Positions 55,193 through 64,000 of a stretch of 64,000 nucleotides of DNA are shown in pieces. Source of the DNA: Chelativorans xinjiangensis. Lineage in GTDB: Bacteria > Pseudomonadota > Alphaproteobacteria > Rhizobiales > Rhizobiaceae. How positions within the stretch are numbered: the first letter of the stretch is position 1; the number at the start of each line of letters is the position of its first letter. The notes beneath the pieces were generated by a model. The model made no database searches and was not told the origin of the DNA. It saw only the letters and a program-made list of their open reading frames with translations. The stretch is taken from assembly GCF_009812055.1 (NCBI RefSeq), contig NZ_WQNH01000013.1, forward strand, positions 1 to 64,000, given 5' to 3'. A program made the position numbers and the translations under genes.

Positions 55193-56461
55193 TCAGGTCG
55201 TGTAGATCGGATAGGCAGCGCAGAGCGCTCTTACCTCGGCCAGAACCTTGGCTTCGATCTCTGCATTGCCTTCGGCATTGGCGGCAAGCGCGTCGATGAC
55301 CTTCAGGATCAGTTCGCCAACCTTGCGGAAGTCGGCCTCACCAAAACCCCGGGTCGTGCCTGCGGAGGTGCCGAGCCGGATGCCCGAGGTGACAAAGGGT
55401 TTCTCGGGATCGTCAGGGATGGCGTTCTTGTTGCACGTCAGGCCGGCCCGCTCCAGGGCAGCTTCAGCCACCTTGCCAGTCACGCCCTTCGGCCGCAGAT
55501 CGACCAGAACCATATGGCAATCGGTTCCGCCCGAAACGATGCCGACGCCCCCTTCTGTGAGAGTTTCCGACAACGCACGCGCATTGCCGATAACCCGCTT
55601 CGCATAATCCTTGAATGCGGGTTGAAGCGCCTCGCCGAAAGCCACCGCCTTGGCCGCAATAACATGCATGAGCGGGCCGCCCTGATTTCCGGGGAACACG
55701 GCCGAGTTGATCTTCTTCGCCAGCGTCTCGTCATTGGTCAGGATGAAACCACCGCGCGGCCCACGGAGCGTCTTGTGGGTGGTTGAGGTCACGACATGGG
55801 CATGTGGCATCGGATTGGGATATTCGCCCGCCGCGACCAGCCCGGCATAATGCGCCATATCGACCATCAGATAGGCGCCGACCTCGTCCGCAATCGCGCG
55901 GAAGGCGGCAAAGTCGATGCGACGCGGATAGGCTGAGGCCCCGGCAATGATCAGCTTTGGCCTCGTCTCCAACGCGACGCGGCGCACCGCGTCCATGTCA
56001 ATCAGGTGGGTTGCCTCATCCACCTGATAGGAGACCACATCGAACCATTTGCCTGACATGGTGACCGGCGATCCATGGGTCAGGTGCCCGCCATGGGCAA
56101 GCGACATGCCCATGATCCGGTCGCCCGGCTGCAAAAGAGCGAGAAAGACAGCCTGGTTGGCTTGCGCACCCGAATGCGGCTGGACATTGGCATATTCAGC
56201 ACCGAACAGTTGCTTGAGCCGGTCGATGGCGATGGCTTCGACCATATCCACGTACTCGCATCCGCCGTAATAGCGGCGCCCTGGATAGCCTTCGGCGTAT
56301 TTGTTGGTCAGAACAGATCCCTGCGCAGCCAGAACGTCGTCGGAGACGATGTTTTCCGAGGCGATCAGTTCGATCTGATTCTGCTGGCGGTCAAGCTCAT
56401 GGGCGATTGCTTCGGCAATGGCACTGTCGGAGATCGGGGCATCAGCCATCCTGTCGAGCAT
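55193..56461 (-). CDS. glyA: Serine hydroxymethyltransferase
   Basis: A 422-residue PLP enzyme. The Lys is in [13 protein letters not shown] and [13 protein letters not shown] is the family hallmark. It interconverts serine and glycine with CH2-THF. Placed between soxG and sdaA, it uses the glycine and one-carbon unit from sarcosine oxidation. ATG 56461 follows AAGGA. A second housekeeping glyA is probably elsewhere in the genome. Confidence 0.94.
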   Translation of the reverse strand: MLDRMADAPISDSAIAEAIAHELDRQQNQIELIASENIVSDDVLAAQGSVLTNKYAEGYPGRRYYGGCEYVDMVEAIAIDRLKQLFGAEYANVQPHSGAQANQAVFLALLQPGDRIMGMSLAHGGHLTHGSPVTMSGKWFDVVSYQVDEATHLIDMDAVRRVALETRPKLIIAGASAYPRRIDFAAFRAIADEVGAYLMVDMAHYAGLVAAGEYPNPMPHAHVVTSTTHKTLRGPRGGFILTNDETLAKKINSAVFPGNQGGPLMHVIAAKAVAFGEALQPAFKDYAKRVIGNARALSETLTEGGVGIVSGGTDCHMVLVDLRPKGVTGKVAEAALERAGLTCNKNAIPDDPEKPFVTSGIRLGTSAGTTRGFGEADFRKVGELILKVIDALAANAEGNAEIEAKVLAEVRALCAAYPIYTT

Positions 56462-56487
56462 GAAGGATTCCTTTTTGCAAAGTCGGG

Positions 56488-57039
56488 TTATTCTGCGGCC
56501 AGTTCGGCGCAGCCGGTTTCGAGAAGAGCGACCACATGCGGGGCGAAGGAACGCCATATATCGAGGCGGAAGCTGTCTTTGCCGTCGCGCCACAGGACAA
56601 CCGTCGCGCCGTCCATGAGCGTCCGGCAGCCCTCACCCTCGCCCAGGCGGCCGATATCGCGCGGGCAGCCGAGCGTCAGCAGATCCGCCGCCTTCGGGCC
56701 CTCGATGCGCACCGTGATCTCACGATCCGAGATCTCGGTCAGGCTGTGCGGCGCCTCGGCATAGATGGATGCGCACCCCTTGCTCAGCCGGAGCGCATCA
56801 GTCTCGGCAACCAGTATCTGCCATTCGTCGGGGCTAAGGCACAAAACCTCGATGGTGCCGGCACTGGCGCGCGCACCGATCCTGCTCGGAAGATCGACGC
56901 CGATTGCCCTGGAAAGCGCGGGCAGGACCGCCGCGTGCGCCCGGAGCGAGAACCGGCCGGTCGGCGCGAGAAGCGAGACAACAAGGGCGCTGCTTTTGGC
57001 AAGCGGGCCAGGTATGAAAGCGGGGGTAAGAGCCGTCAT
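56488..57039 (-). CDS. soxG: Sarcosine oxidase gamma subunit
   Basis: A 183-residue subunit with the GcvT-like fold of SoxG ([16 protein letters not shown]-like [19 protein letters not shown]). It completes the SoxBDAG order. The gap to soxA is 14 bases. Confidence 0.9.
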   Translation of the reverse strand: MTALTPAFIPGPLAKSSALVVSLLAPTGRFSLRAHAAVLPALSRAIGVDLPSRIGARASAGTIEVLCLSPDEWQILVAETDALRLSKGCASIYAEAPHSLTEISDREITVRIEGPKAADLLTLGCPRDIGRLGEGEGCRTLMDGATVVLWRDGKDSFRLDIWRSFAPHVVALLETGCAELAAE

Positions 57040-57053
57040 CGCGGTGCTCCCAT

Positions 57054-60047
57054 TCAGAGTTTCAGCCGTTCACCGTCAAGGTCGTAGAACACGGTTCCCG
57101 TAATTTCCGCCTTGATCACGCCGTCAGGCATGGGGATGAAGACGGTCTCGCCCATTCGCGTGTGCCCGCCCTCGATGAGCGCTAGGGCAATGGGCCTGCC
57201 CGCCGCTTCCGAGCGGTAGGACGAGGTGACGTGCCCGACCATTTTCATCGGCTTGGGCTGATCGGGATCGAGCACGATCTGCGCGCCCTCCTCCAATTTG
57301 GTCTGGCCATCCTCGGTCAGCAAGCCGACGAGCTGCTTGCGGCCTTCGGCGACCATATCCGGGCGCTTCAGCCCCCGCATCCCCACGAAATCCGGCTTCT
57401 TCTTGCCAACGGCCCAGCCGAACCCGGCATCAAAGGGGGTGACCGTCCCATCGGTATCCTGCCCGACGATGATGTAGCCCTTCTCGGCCCGCAGAACATG
57501 CATCGTCTCGGTGCCGTAGGCGCAGATGTCGTATTGCTGCCCGGCCGCCCAAAGTTTTTCCCACAACGCCCGACCATGGCGGGCCGGCACGTTCACCTCG
57601 AAGCCGAGTTCGCCGGTGAAGCTCACCCGGAACAGGCGCGTCGGGAAACCCGCCACCGTGCATTCGGCAATGGACATATGCGGGAATGCCTCGTCCGAGA
57701 TATCCAGCCCCTCGACGAAGGGTTCAAGCAGCTTGCGCGCGTTGGGGCCGTTGAGCGCGACGGTCGCCCACTGCTCGGTCGTCGAGGTCAGCCAGACCTT
57801 GAGGTCGGGCCACTCGGTCTGGAGATAATCCTCCATCATGTTCAAAACGCGCGCCGCGCCGCCGGTGGTGGTGGTGACGTGGAAGCGGTCTTCCGAAAGG
57901 CGCCCGATCACACCGTCGTCGCGGATATAGCCATCGTCTCCCAGAAGCAGGCCGTAGCGGGTCCGGCCCGGCGCCAGTTTGGTCCAGGGGTTGGTGTAGA
58001 TGCGGTTCATAAATTCCACCGCATCGGGGCCGACGATTTCGATCTTGCCGAGCGTCGAGGCGTCGAAGATACCGAGGCTGGCCCGCGTCTGCCGGCATTC
58101 GCGGGCAACCGCCGTCTCCATGTCTTCGCCGGGCTTGGGGAAATACCAGGCGCGACGCCACAGGCTGACCGGCTCGAACACTGCGCCATGCTCCCCGGCC
58201 CAGCTATCGATCGGCGTCTTGCGGGTCACCTCGAAATGCCCGCCCCGATGATATCCGGCAAAGGCGCCGAACGTCGTAGGTGTATAGGGCGGGCGGAAAG
58301 TGGTTAGCCCCACCTGTGGCGCAGGCTTTCCGAGTGCGTCCGAGGCGATGTTCAGACCGTTGATGTTCGACATCTTGCCCTGATCGGTGGCCATGCCGTT
58401 GGTCGTGTAGCGCTTGACATGCTCGATCGAGCGCATGCCCTCGCGCACGGCGAGGCGCAGGTCCTTGGCCGTCACGTCGTTCTGGAAATCGACGAAAGCG
58501 CGCGTCCGGCCCGGATTGCGATCAGTGGGCAATTCCTTATGGCTGACGCCGGTGCCAGTGCGGTCATTGGCAACGGCATGGCGTATCGCGGCAGGCTCCT
58601 TGCCAAGCGCGCGGACCGCCTGCGCCCCCATTTCGGCACCGTCGTTCAGTGCCGCCTCCACTCCCCACAGACCGCGGCCGGCGCCGGCGATCTGGCAGGC
58701 CTCGGTCTTGCGGTCGGGAAGGAAAGTCTGCTTGTCCTCATCCCAGGCCAGCGTGCCCTTGGTATGCGAAAAGAGATGCAGCGAAGGTGTCCAGCCGCCC
58801 GACATCAAAAGACAATCGCAGGCAAGCCGACAGACCGGCCCTGGCGTGTTATCTCGCATCGGGTTCACATCGACCGACCTGATCCGCAAACGTCCTTCGG
58901 TGCCGGTGACGGTGTGACCGGACAGAACCTCGATCCCGCGGTCGCCGGCCTCCGCCACGAGATCCGATGGAGGCTCGGCGCGGGTATCGACAATGGCCAC
59001 GATCTTGGTGCCGGCATCGGCGAGATTGAACGCCGCATACCACGCGCTGTCATGACTGGTGGCGACGACCGCTCTGTCGCCGACCCGAACACCATAGCGA
59101 TTGAGATAGGTCTGGGCACTTCCCGCCAGCATCACGCCTGGTCGGTCGTTGCCGTCGAAGACCAGTGGCTTTTCCAGCGCGCCCTGCGCCAGGACAACCT
59201 GCCCTGCCCGCACCCGCCATAACCGTTCGCGCGGCATGTCCACGGGAGGCGAATCCAGATGGTCGGTCAGCTTCTGACAGAGCCCGACCATGTTCTGATG
59301 GTAATAGCCCATCGCCGTGGTGCGGGTCATGATCCTGACACCGAGCGACTCCAGCTCCTTGAGCGTCGCTGCCAGCCAGTCCCAGGCGGGTGCGCCGTCG
59401 ATCTCGACCTGTGGCTCACTGAGAAGCGTTCCGCCGGCCTCCGCATTCTCGTCGACCAGTGTGACGCGCAAGCCCGAGTGAGCAGCACCCAGCGCGGCGG
59501 CCAGACCCGCCGGTCCGGCACCGATAACCAGCACGTCGGTGTGCAGGTAGCGCGAGGCGTAGCTATCCGGATCCTCCTCCCTCGGCGAGACGCCAAGCCC
59601 GGCGGCGGCCCGGATGAAGGGTTCGTAGACCTTGTCCCAGAAGCTCTTCGGCCACATGAAGGTCTTGTAGTAGAAGCCGGCCGAAAACAGCATGTAGGCG
59701 CGGTCGTTCACGGCGCCGATATCGAATTTCAGGCTCGGATATTTGTTCTGACTGGTGGTCTCGAGACCGTTCCAGATCTCCTGCACGGTGGCGCGGGTGT
59801 TGGGTTGGAAGCGACCGGGCCCGCGGCGTGTGCCGATGAGAGCGTTCGGCTCCTCGGAGCCGGCCGAGACCGCGCCGCGCGGCCGGTGGTATTTGAAGGA
59901 TCGCCCCATCAGATGCACGCCATTGGCAAGCAGCGCCGAGGCGACGGTGTCGCCCGCGCGCCCCTCGACGGTCTTGCCGTCGAAGGTAAACTTCACCGGA
60001 CGGTCATGGTCGATCCGGCCACGTCCGGGAACGCGGAAGGCACTCAT
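57054..60047 (-). CDS. soxA: Sarcosine oxidase alpha subunit
   Basis: A 997-residue subunit, about the family length. An N-terminal ferredoxin-like segment (FTFDGKTVEGRAGDTVASALL) is followed by a dinucleotide motif GAGPAGLAAALGAA and a C-terminal GcvT-like folate domain from about residue 600 (ETAVARECRQTRASLGIFD). It binds NAD+, FAD and tetrahydrofolate and takes up the methyl carbon of sarcosine as CH2-THF. Start overlaps the soxD stop. Confidence 0.94.
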   Translation of the reverse strand: MSAFRVPGRGRIDHDRPVKFTFDGKTVEGRAGDTVASALLANGVHLMGRSFKYHRPRGAVSAGSEEPNALIGTRRGPGRFQPNTRATVQEIWNGLETTSQNKYPSLKFDIGAVNDRAYMLFSAGFYYKTFMWPKSFWDKVYEPFIRAAAGLGVSPREEDPDSYASRYLHTDVLVIGAGPAGLAAALGAAHSGLRVTLVDENAEAGGTLLSEPQVEIDGAPAWDWLAATLKELESLGVRIMTRTTAMGYYHQNMVGLCQKLTDHLDSPPVDMPRERLWRVRAGQVVLAQGALEKPLVFDGNDRPGVMLAGSAQTYLNRYGVRVGDRAVVATSHDSAWYAAFNLADAGTKIVAIVDTRAEPPSDLVAEAGDRGIEVLSGHTVTGTEGRLRIRSVDVNPMRDNTPGPVCRLACDCLLMSGGWTPSLHLFSHTKGTLAWDEDKQTFLPDRKTEACQIAGAGRGLWGVEAALNDGAEMGAQAVRALGKEPAAIRHAVANDRTGTGVSHKELPTDRNPGRTRAFVDFQNDVTAKDLRLAVREGMRSIEHVKRYTTNGMATDQGKMSNINGLNIASDALGKPAPQVGLTTFRPPYTPTTFGAFAGYHRGGHFEVTRKTPIDSWAGEHGAVFEPVSLWRRAWYFPKPGEDMETAVARECRQTRASLGIFDASTLGKIEIVGPDAVEFMNRIYTNPWTKLAPGRTRYGLLLGDDGYIRDDGVIGRLSEDRFHVTTTTGGAARVLNMMEDYLQTEWPDLKVWLTSTTEQWATVALNGPNARKLLEPFVEGLDISDEAFPHMSIAECTVAGFPTRLFRVSFTGELGFEVNVPARHGRALWEKLWAAGQQYDICAYGTETMHVLRAEKGYIIVGQDTDGTVTPFDAGFGWAVGKKKPDFVGMRGLKRPDMVAEGRKQLVGLLTEDGQTKLEEGAQIVLDPDQPKPMKMVGHVTSSYRSEAAGRPIALALIEGGHTRMGETVFIPMPDGVIKAEITGTVFYDLDGERLKL

Positions 60048-60346
60048 TCCGCAGCCTCCTTGAGAGAGGAAAGGTCGGGACGCGGCTCGCCCGCCCTATA
60101 GGTGGTCAGGAAACGGTCGGTGACGGTGTCCCGCACGGCGTTGAAAAACCGACCGCAACCGTGGAGATGCCGCCAGCGCTCGAAGTGCGGACCGCGCACA
60201 TTGCTGCGGATGAACAGATAGTCCCGCCACTCATCATCGCTCATGGCCGAGGGATCGGCGGGCCGGGCGATATGCGCCTCCCCGGCATAGGTGAATTCCA
60301 GCTCCGGCAGGGTCTCTTCGCAATAGGGGCAATGGACGAGAAGCAT
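60044..60346 (-). CDS. soxD: Sarcosine oxidase delta subunit
   Basis: A 100-residue zinc-binding subunit with CPYCEE at the N-terminus and HLHGCGRFFN later, giving the Cys/His set. ATG 60346 is used, since longer forms read into soxB's frame. The end overlaps soxA. Confidence 0.92.
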   Translation of the reverse strand: MLLVHCPYCEETLPELEFTYAGEAHIARPADPSAMSDDEWRDYLFIRSNVRGPHFERWRHLHGCGRFFNAVRDTVTDRFLTTYRAGEPRPDLSSLKEAAE

Positions 60347-60356
60347 ATTATCCTCC

Positions 60357-61610
60357 TCAATGCGCGACGGCGGCCGCGGCGGCTTCGTCGATGAGACGGC
60401 CGGTGGTGAATCGCTCGAGGGTGAAGGGAGCATTGGCCGGGTGAGGCTCGTCCTTGGCAACGGTCCAGGCAAGGGTATGAGCCGCGCCCGGCGTGGCCTT
60501 GAACCCGCCAGTGCCCCAGCCACAGTTGACGTAGAGCCCCGGCACCGGCGTCTTGCCAAGGATAGCCGAGCGGTCCGGCGTCACATCGACGATTCCGCCC
60601 CATTTGCGCAGCATCCGCATGCGGGTGAAGATTGGAAAGATCTCACAGATCGCCGCGACCGTATGTTCGATCAACGGCAGTCCGCCGCGCTGCGAATAGC
60701 TGGTATACTGGTCGGTACCGGAGCCGATGACCAGTTCGCCCTTGTCGGACTGGCTGATATAAGCATGCACCGTGTTCGACATGACCACACAGGGGAAGAC
60801 CGGCTTGACCGGCTCCGAAACCAGCGCCTGAAGCGGGAAACTTTCCAGCGGCAAGCGGACGCCGGCGCTGTCCATGACGACGGTGGTATTCCCTGCCGCC
60901 GATACGGCGACTTTCTTCGCCCTAATGAACCCCTTGGCTGTCTCTACGCCTGCAACGCGGCCGTCGGAGCCGCGCCGGATCGCGGTGACCGGGCAATTCT
61001 GGATGATGTCCACCCCGCGTGATGCGGCGGCACGCGCATAGCCCCAGGCCACAGCGTCGTGGCGCGCAGTCCCGGCGCGCTTCTGCAGCGCGGCACCCAT
61101 GACCGGATAACGCGCCTTGGGCGAGATGTTGAGCGGCGGGCAGAATTCCTTGGCTTCCTCAGGGGTCAGCCATCGATTGTCGACCCCGTTGAGGCGATTG
61201 GCATGAATATGGCGCTGGAAGCTCTGCACATCATGCACGTTATGCGCCAGCATCATCACGCCGCGCTTGGAGTACATGACGTTGTAGTTCAGCTCCTGGC
61301 TCAAGTCCTCCCACAGATCGAGCGCGTGGTCGTATAGCCGAGCGCTTTCGTCATAGAGGTAGTTGGAGCGGATGATCGTCGTGTTGCGCCCGGTATTCCC
61401 GCCACCGAGCCAACCCTTGTCGATCACCGCGACATTGGTGACGCCGTGCTCCTTGGCCAGGTAATATGCCGCGCCCAGCCCATGCCCGCCGGCGCCGACG
61501 ATCACCACGTCGTATTTGGCTTTCGGCTGGCTGTCCGGCCATTGCTCCGTCCAGTTCTTGTGCCCGGTGAGAGCGTTTTTCAGAAGCGATAGCGCAGAAA
61601 AATGCGTCAT
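60357..61610 (-). CDS. soxB: Sarcosine oxidase beta subunit
   Basis: A 417-residue flavoprotein with the dinucleotide motif [16 protein letters not shown] and the His that holds covalent FMN in [12 protein letters not shown]. It oxidises sarcosine to glycine and a methylene unit. It is the first gene of the soxBDAG-glyA-sdaA operon. Confidence 0.94.
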   Translation of the reverse strand: MTHFSALSLLKNALTGHKNWTEQWPDSQPKAKYDVVIVGAGGHGLGAAYYLAKEHGVTNVAVIDKGWLGGGNTGRNTTIIRSNYLYDESARLYDHALDLWEDLSQELNYNVMYSKRGVMMLAHNVHDVQSFQRHIHANRLNGVDNRWLTPEEAKEFCPPLNISPKARYPVMGAALQKRAGTARHDAVAWGYARAAASRGVDIIQNCPVTAIRRGSDGRVAGVETAKGFIRAKKVAVSAAGNTTVVMDSAGVRLPLESFPLQALVSEPVKPVFPCVVMSNTVHAYISQSDKGELVIGSGTDQYTSYSQRGGLPLIEHTVAAICEIFPIFTRMRMLRKWGGIVDVTPDRSAILGKTPVPGLYVNCGWGTGGFKATPGAAHTLAWTVAKDEPHPANAPFTLERFTTGRLIDEAAAAAVAH

Positions 61611-61707
61611 GTGAGGCCGCCTCCCGCAAGTTCGGATTGCAGGATATTAGTCGGACAAAAACAGACAAAACTGGAATATCGCGTCGTGTTGATTGTATGA
61701 TTGCGGC

Positions 61708-62787
61708 ATGACGATCATTCCCTCACGCGAAAGACCCAGCAAGAAACGCTTGAGCGTCGCATTCCTGCTTGCAGACCGCTTCACGCTTTCCGCCTTTGCC
61801 AATTTCGTGGATGTCTTGCGGCTTGCCGCCGACGAAGCGGATCGCTCACGACCGATCTATTGCGAATGGACGGTCCTCTCAGCCGACATGAACCCGGTCC
61901 GGTCGAGCTGCGGCGTCAAGGTCCAGCCTGATACCCGGCTGCACAATGCCGGAAATTACGATTACATCGTCGTCGTCGGTGGGCTCATCCAGGAAGCAAG
62001 CGGGCTTTCGCGTGAATGCGTCGCGTTCCTCAAATCCGTGGCCCAGGCCGGCGTGCCGCTTGTCGGCCTGTGCACAGGCGTTTTCCTGCTCCACGAAGCC
62101 GGGCTTCTCGAGCGCTATCGCTGCTGCGTGAGCTGGTTTCACCATGACGATTTTCTGGAGCGGTTCGACACCGCCCGCCCCGTCTCGGATCAGATTTTCG
62201 TCGTCGACCGGGACCGGTTGACCTGTTCGGGCGGACACAGCGCCGCACATCTGGCAGCCTGGCTGGTCGAAAAACACATCGGCCGCGTCGCCGCCACGAA
62301 GAGCCTGAGCATCATGATCATCGACGAAGCCATGGCCGGGGACAAACCTCAGCCCGGCTTTCGCAGCGACCTGACCGCGCGCGACCCGGTGGTGCGAAAA
62401 GCGCTGATCCGGATGCGCCAGAACATGGAGAACCCCGAAACGGTCGAGGAATTGGCGCGGGGGCTGGGGGTCGGCCGGCGGCAGCTTGAACGCCGCTTCC
62501 AGAACGACCTGAGCCTCTCACCGTCTCGGGCCGATCTTCGACTTCGCCTCGATGCTGCGCGTGGGATGCTGGAGACCACCGGGCGGACGGTAACGCAGAT
62601 CGCCCATGCCACCGGCTTCTGCGACGCGTCGCATCTCATCAATACGTTCAGGGCCGAACTGGGCCTGACACCGTCAGAGTACCGGAGGACGAATTTGCCG
62701 GCGCCTGGTGCCCTGCAATCGCGCGCGGTAGCGGTTCTCATTCCCGGAGACCCACATCCAGGCAGGTCAAGATCTATGAACAGCTGA
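61708..62787 (+). CDS. GlxA-type AraC-family regulator with DJ-1/PfpI-like domain
   Basis: A 359-residue regulator. The N-terminal GATase1-like domain has LCTGVFLLHEAG at about residue 112. The C-terminal AraC pair is VEELARGLGVGRRQLERRF and VTQIAHATGFCDASHLINTF. This architecture includes the glycine-betaine/dimethylglycine/sarcosine regulators GbdR and SouR, which fits its divergence from soxB across about 97 bases. ATG 61708 is preferred over 61693. Confidence 0.88.
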   Translation: MTIIPSRERPSKKRLSVAFLLADRFTLSAFANFVDVLRLAADEADRSRPIYCEWTVLSADMNPVRSSCGVKVQPDTRLHNAGNYDYIVVVGGLIQEASGLSRECVAFLKSVAQAGVPLVGLCTGVFLLHEAGLLERYRCCVSWFHHDDFLERFDTARPVSDQIFVVDRDRLTCSGGHSAAHLAAWLVEKHIGRVAATKSLSIMIIDEAMAGDKPQPGFRSDLTARDPVVRKALIRMRQNMENPETVEELARGLGVGRRQLERRFQNDLSLSPSRADLRLRLDAARGMLETTGRTVTQIAHATGFCDASHLINTFRAELGLTPSEYRRTNLPAPGALQSRAVAVLIPGDPHPGRSRSMNS

Positions 62788-62862
62788 GGCCTGGGGAGAG
62801 GGATTCACCTTCCCTGTGCTGGAGCATGTATCCCTGAGAATTGGACGCATAGACAGGGCGGC

Positions 62863-62979
62863 GCGGACCAGACGGTGACCGAGACCGCCCATGCCCACGG
62901 CTTCAGCGACGGCACTCACTTGGCGCGCATCCTGACGGCCGAGCGTTGGATTTCATCGTCGGAATACCGGTGCGCGTGA
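62863..62979 (+). pseudogene. AraC-type helix-turn-helix remnant
   Basis: The 38 codons read QTVTETAHAHGFSDGTHLARI...SSSEYRCA and then stop. This is the second helix-turn-helix of an AraC/GlxA protein, without start or body. It resembles the C-terminus of the intact regulator next to it and may be the relic of a duplicated copy. Confidence 0.6.
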
Positions 62980-63043
62980 GCTGGCAGCGGCGGTTAGCAC
63001 GCTGTCGGCGTGCGGCTGCCTCCGGCGGACTGACCCCGCCCGG

Positions 63044-63145
63044 TCAGTCGTCACCGACCGCCGCGGCGCAGGCCTCGACAAAGGCGCGGGCCGCGGGCAA
63101 CCGCGCGCCCGTGCGCCGCCAGAGCACCCCTGTCTGACGGATCTC
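63044..63145 (-). pseudogene. LysR-type C-terminal remnant
   Basis: Reading minus, EIRQTGVLWRRTGARLPAAR ending AAAVGDD-stop matches the C-terminal end of a LysR-family regulator. No N-terminal part remains. The purU start follows directly. Confidence 0.5.
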
Positions 63146-63180
63146 CCCATTTTTCAGCAGGTGCTTCCTGAGCCGTGGCC

Positions 63181-63999
63181 ATGTCCGATCAATATCTCAC
63201 CGTCCGCTGCCGCTCGAGCCGGGGCATCGTCGCCGCTATCGCCGGATACCTTTCCGAACAGGGCTGCAACATCACCGACAGCGCCCAATTCGACGACTTG
63301 GAGACCGGCAATTTCTTCATGCGCATCGGTTTCTGCAGCGAGACCGGCGCGAGCATGGACGATCTTCGCAAAGGCTTTGACGAGGTCGCGAAGCCGTTCG
63401 GGATGGACTACGCGTTCCACGACTCGTCCGAAAAGATGAAGGTGATCGTCATGGTCAGCCGTTTCGGGCACTGCCTGAACGACCTTCTCTACCGCTGGCG
63501 CATCGGCGCGCTCCCCATCGAGATCGTCGCCGTCATCTCGAACCACATGGATTACCAGAAAGTCGTGGTGAACCACGACATCCCCTTCCACTGCATCCGG
63601 GTCTCGAAGGAGAACAAACCGCAGGCCGAAGCGCAGATCATGCAGTTGGTCGAGGAAACCCGCGCGGAGCTCATCGTGCTGGCGCGCTACATGCAGGTCC
63701 TGTCGGACGAGATGTGCCGGAAGATGTCGGGGCGGATCATCAACATCCACCATTCCTTCTTGCCCTCTTTCAAGGGCGCGAACCCCTACAAGCAGGCCTT
63801 CGAACGGGGGGTGAAGCTGATCGGGGCAACCTCGCATTACGTCACGGCCGACCTGGATGAAGGGCCGATCACCGAACAGGACACCGTGCGTGTGACCATG
63901 CCCAGAGCACCGATGACTACGTCAGCCTCGGCCGGGATGTGGAGTGTCAGGTGCTTGCCCGGGCGGTTCATGCGCATATCCACAGACGCGTTTTTCTGA
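63181..63999 (+). pseudogene. purU: Formyltetrahydrofolate deformylase PurU, frameshifted near the end
   Basis: An N-terminal ACT domain and a C-terminal formyltransferase domain (HHSFLPSFKGANPY) are intact to about residue 238. A one-base loss near 63896 (ACC-ATG should be ACC-CAT) then shifts the frame. In the other frame the expected tail continues (STDDYVSLGRDVECQVLARA ... HIHRRVFL). The gene runs past the window end. It would hydrolyse formyl-THF to formate and THF, balancing sarcosine one-carbon flow. Sequencing error is possible. ATG 63181 or GTG 63175 may start it. Confidence 0.8.
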
Positions 64000-64000
64000 A

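Noticed and set aside
1-64000. CRISPR array, tRNA or rRNA genes
   Set aside because: I saw no regularly spaced repeats, no cloverleaf with a T-arm and acceptor pairing, and no rRNA-like conserved blocks; a dedicated search was not run.

Overview
The window looks like part of an alphaproteobacterial replicon, most likely Rhizobiales (Phyllobacteriaceae or Rhizobiaceae) or a relative. The grounds are high GC, rhizobial-type sugar ABC genes, an MsrPQ pair, a heterotetrameric sarcosine oxidase operon with a GlxA-type regulator, a TRAP-fed proline/hydroxyproline-type catabolic block, and metal-resistance islands edged by IS remnants. This placement is inferred from gene families and was not tested by a search. 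The many IS scars and broken genes suggest a plasmid, a chromid or a recently rearranged chromosomal island.

Layout. (1) 1-1790: an IS with terminal inverted repeats, a duplicated right end and a further end remnant. (2) 2073-8133: a sugar-uptake operon (ROK regulator, ABC ATPase, binding protein, permease, SDR dehydrogenase) ending in a SelA-like PLP lyase broken by two frameshifts. (3) 8534-9767: a frameshifted IS110-type transposase. (4) 10391-25714: a copper and periplasmic-redox island. It has a c-type cytochrome, copA-cueR behind a CueR-type promoter, and a divergent co-directional run (14690-24103) of small Cys/Met-rich proteins, CcmG/TlpA thioredoxins, two beta-propeller proteins, DUF1573, Sco, a SodC lacking zinc ligands, Cox11, DsbA, CcdA and a broken L,D-transpeptidase. 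MsrP and MsrQ converge on this run.

(5) 26062-39464: a metalloid and mercury island. A BASS/ACR3-like exporter and a MerR-type regulator are followed by a divergent unit behind a MerR-type promoter, then a P460 cytochrome and a hydrolase. The mer region follows: two merB genes, an AraC regulator with a Cys-rich sensor half, a merA tail fragment, a glutathione-reductase-like flavoprotein, merA, merF, two merP, merT and merR, with two separate MerR-type operators. (6) 39477-41183: stacked IS fragments and a truncated ornithine-cyclodeaminase-like pseudogene.

(7) 41218-53478: a catabolic block that fits N-methylated or hydroxylated proline. It holds a TetR regulator, an OYE-type demethylase-like flavoprotein, a proline-racemase-family protein with a Ser/Thr pair in place of the usual Cys pair, LysR, an FAD oxidase, a collapsed P5C-reductase-like gene, an aldehyde dehydrogenase, a DapA-family lyase/deaminase and a TRAP transporter. 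(8) 53778-63999: serine and one-carbon metabolism (sdaA, glyA, soxGADB, a GlxA-type regulator, and purU broken by a one-base frameshift near its C-terminus). Sarcosine or N-methyl groups would enter the folate pool, glycine plus CH2-THF would become serine and then pyruvate, and PurU would release formate.

The strongest candidates for something undescribed are the copper/periplasmic-redox operon as a unit, including its apparently copper-only SodC and paired beta-propellers, and the Ser/Thr proline-racemase homologue. The duplicated merB pair beside a Cys-rich AraC regulator and the MerR-controlled CC-motif protein at 27662 come next.
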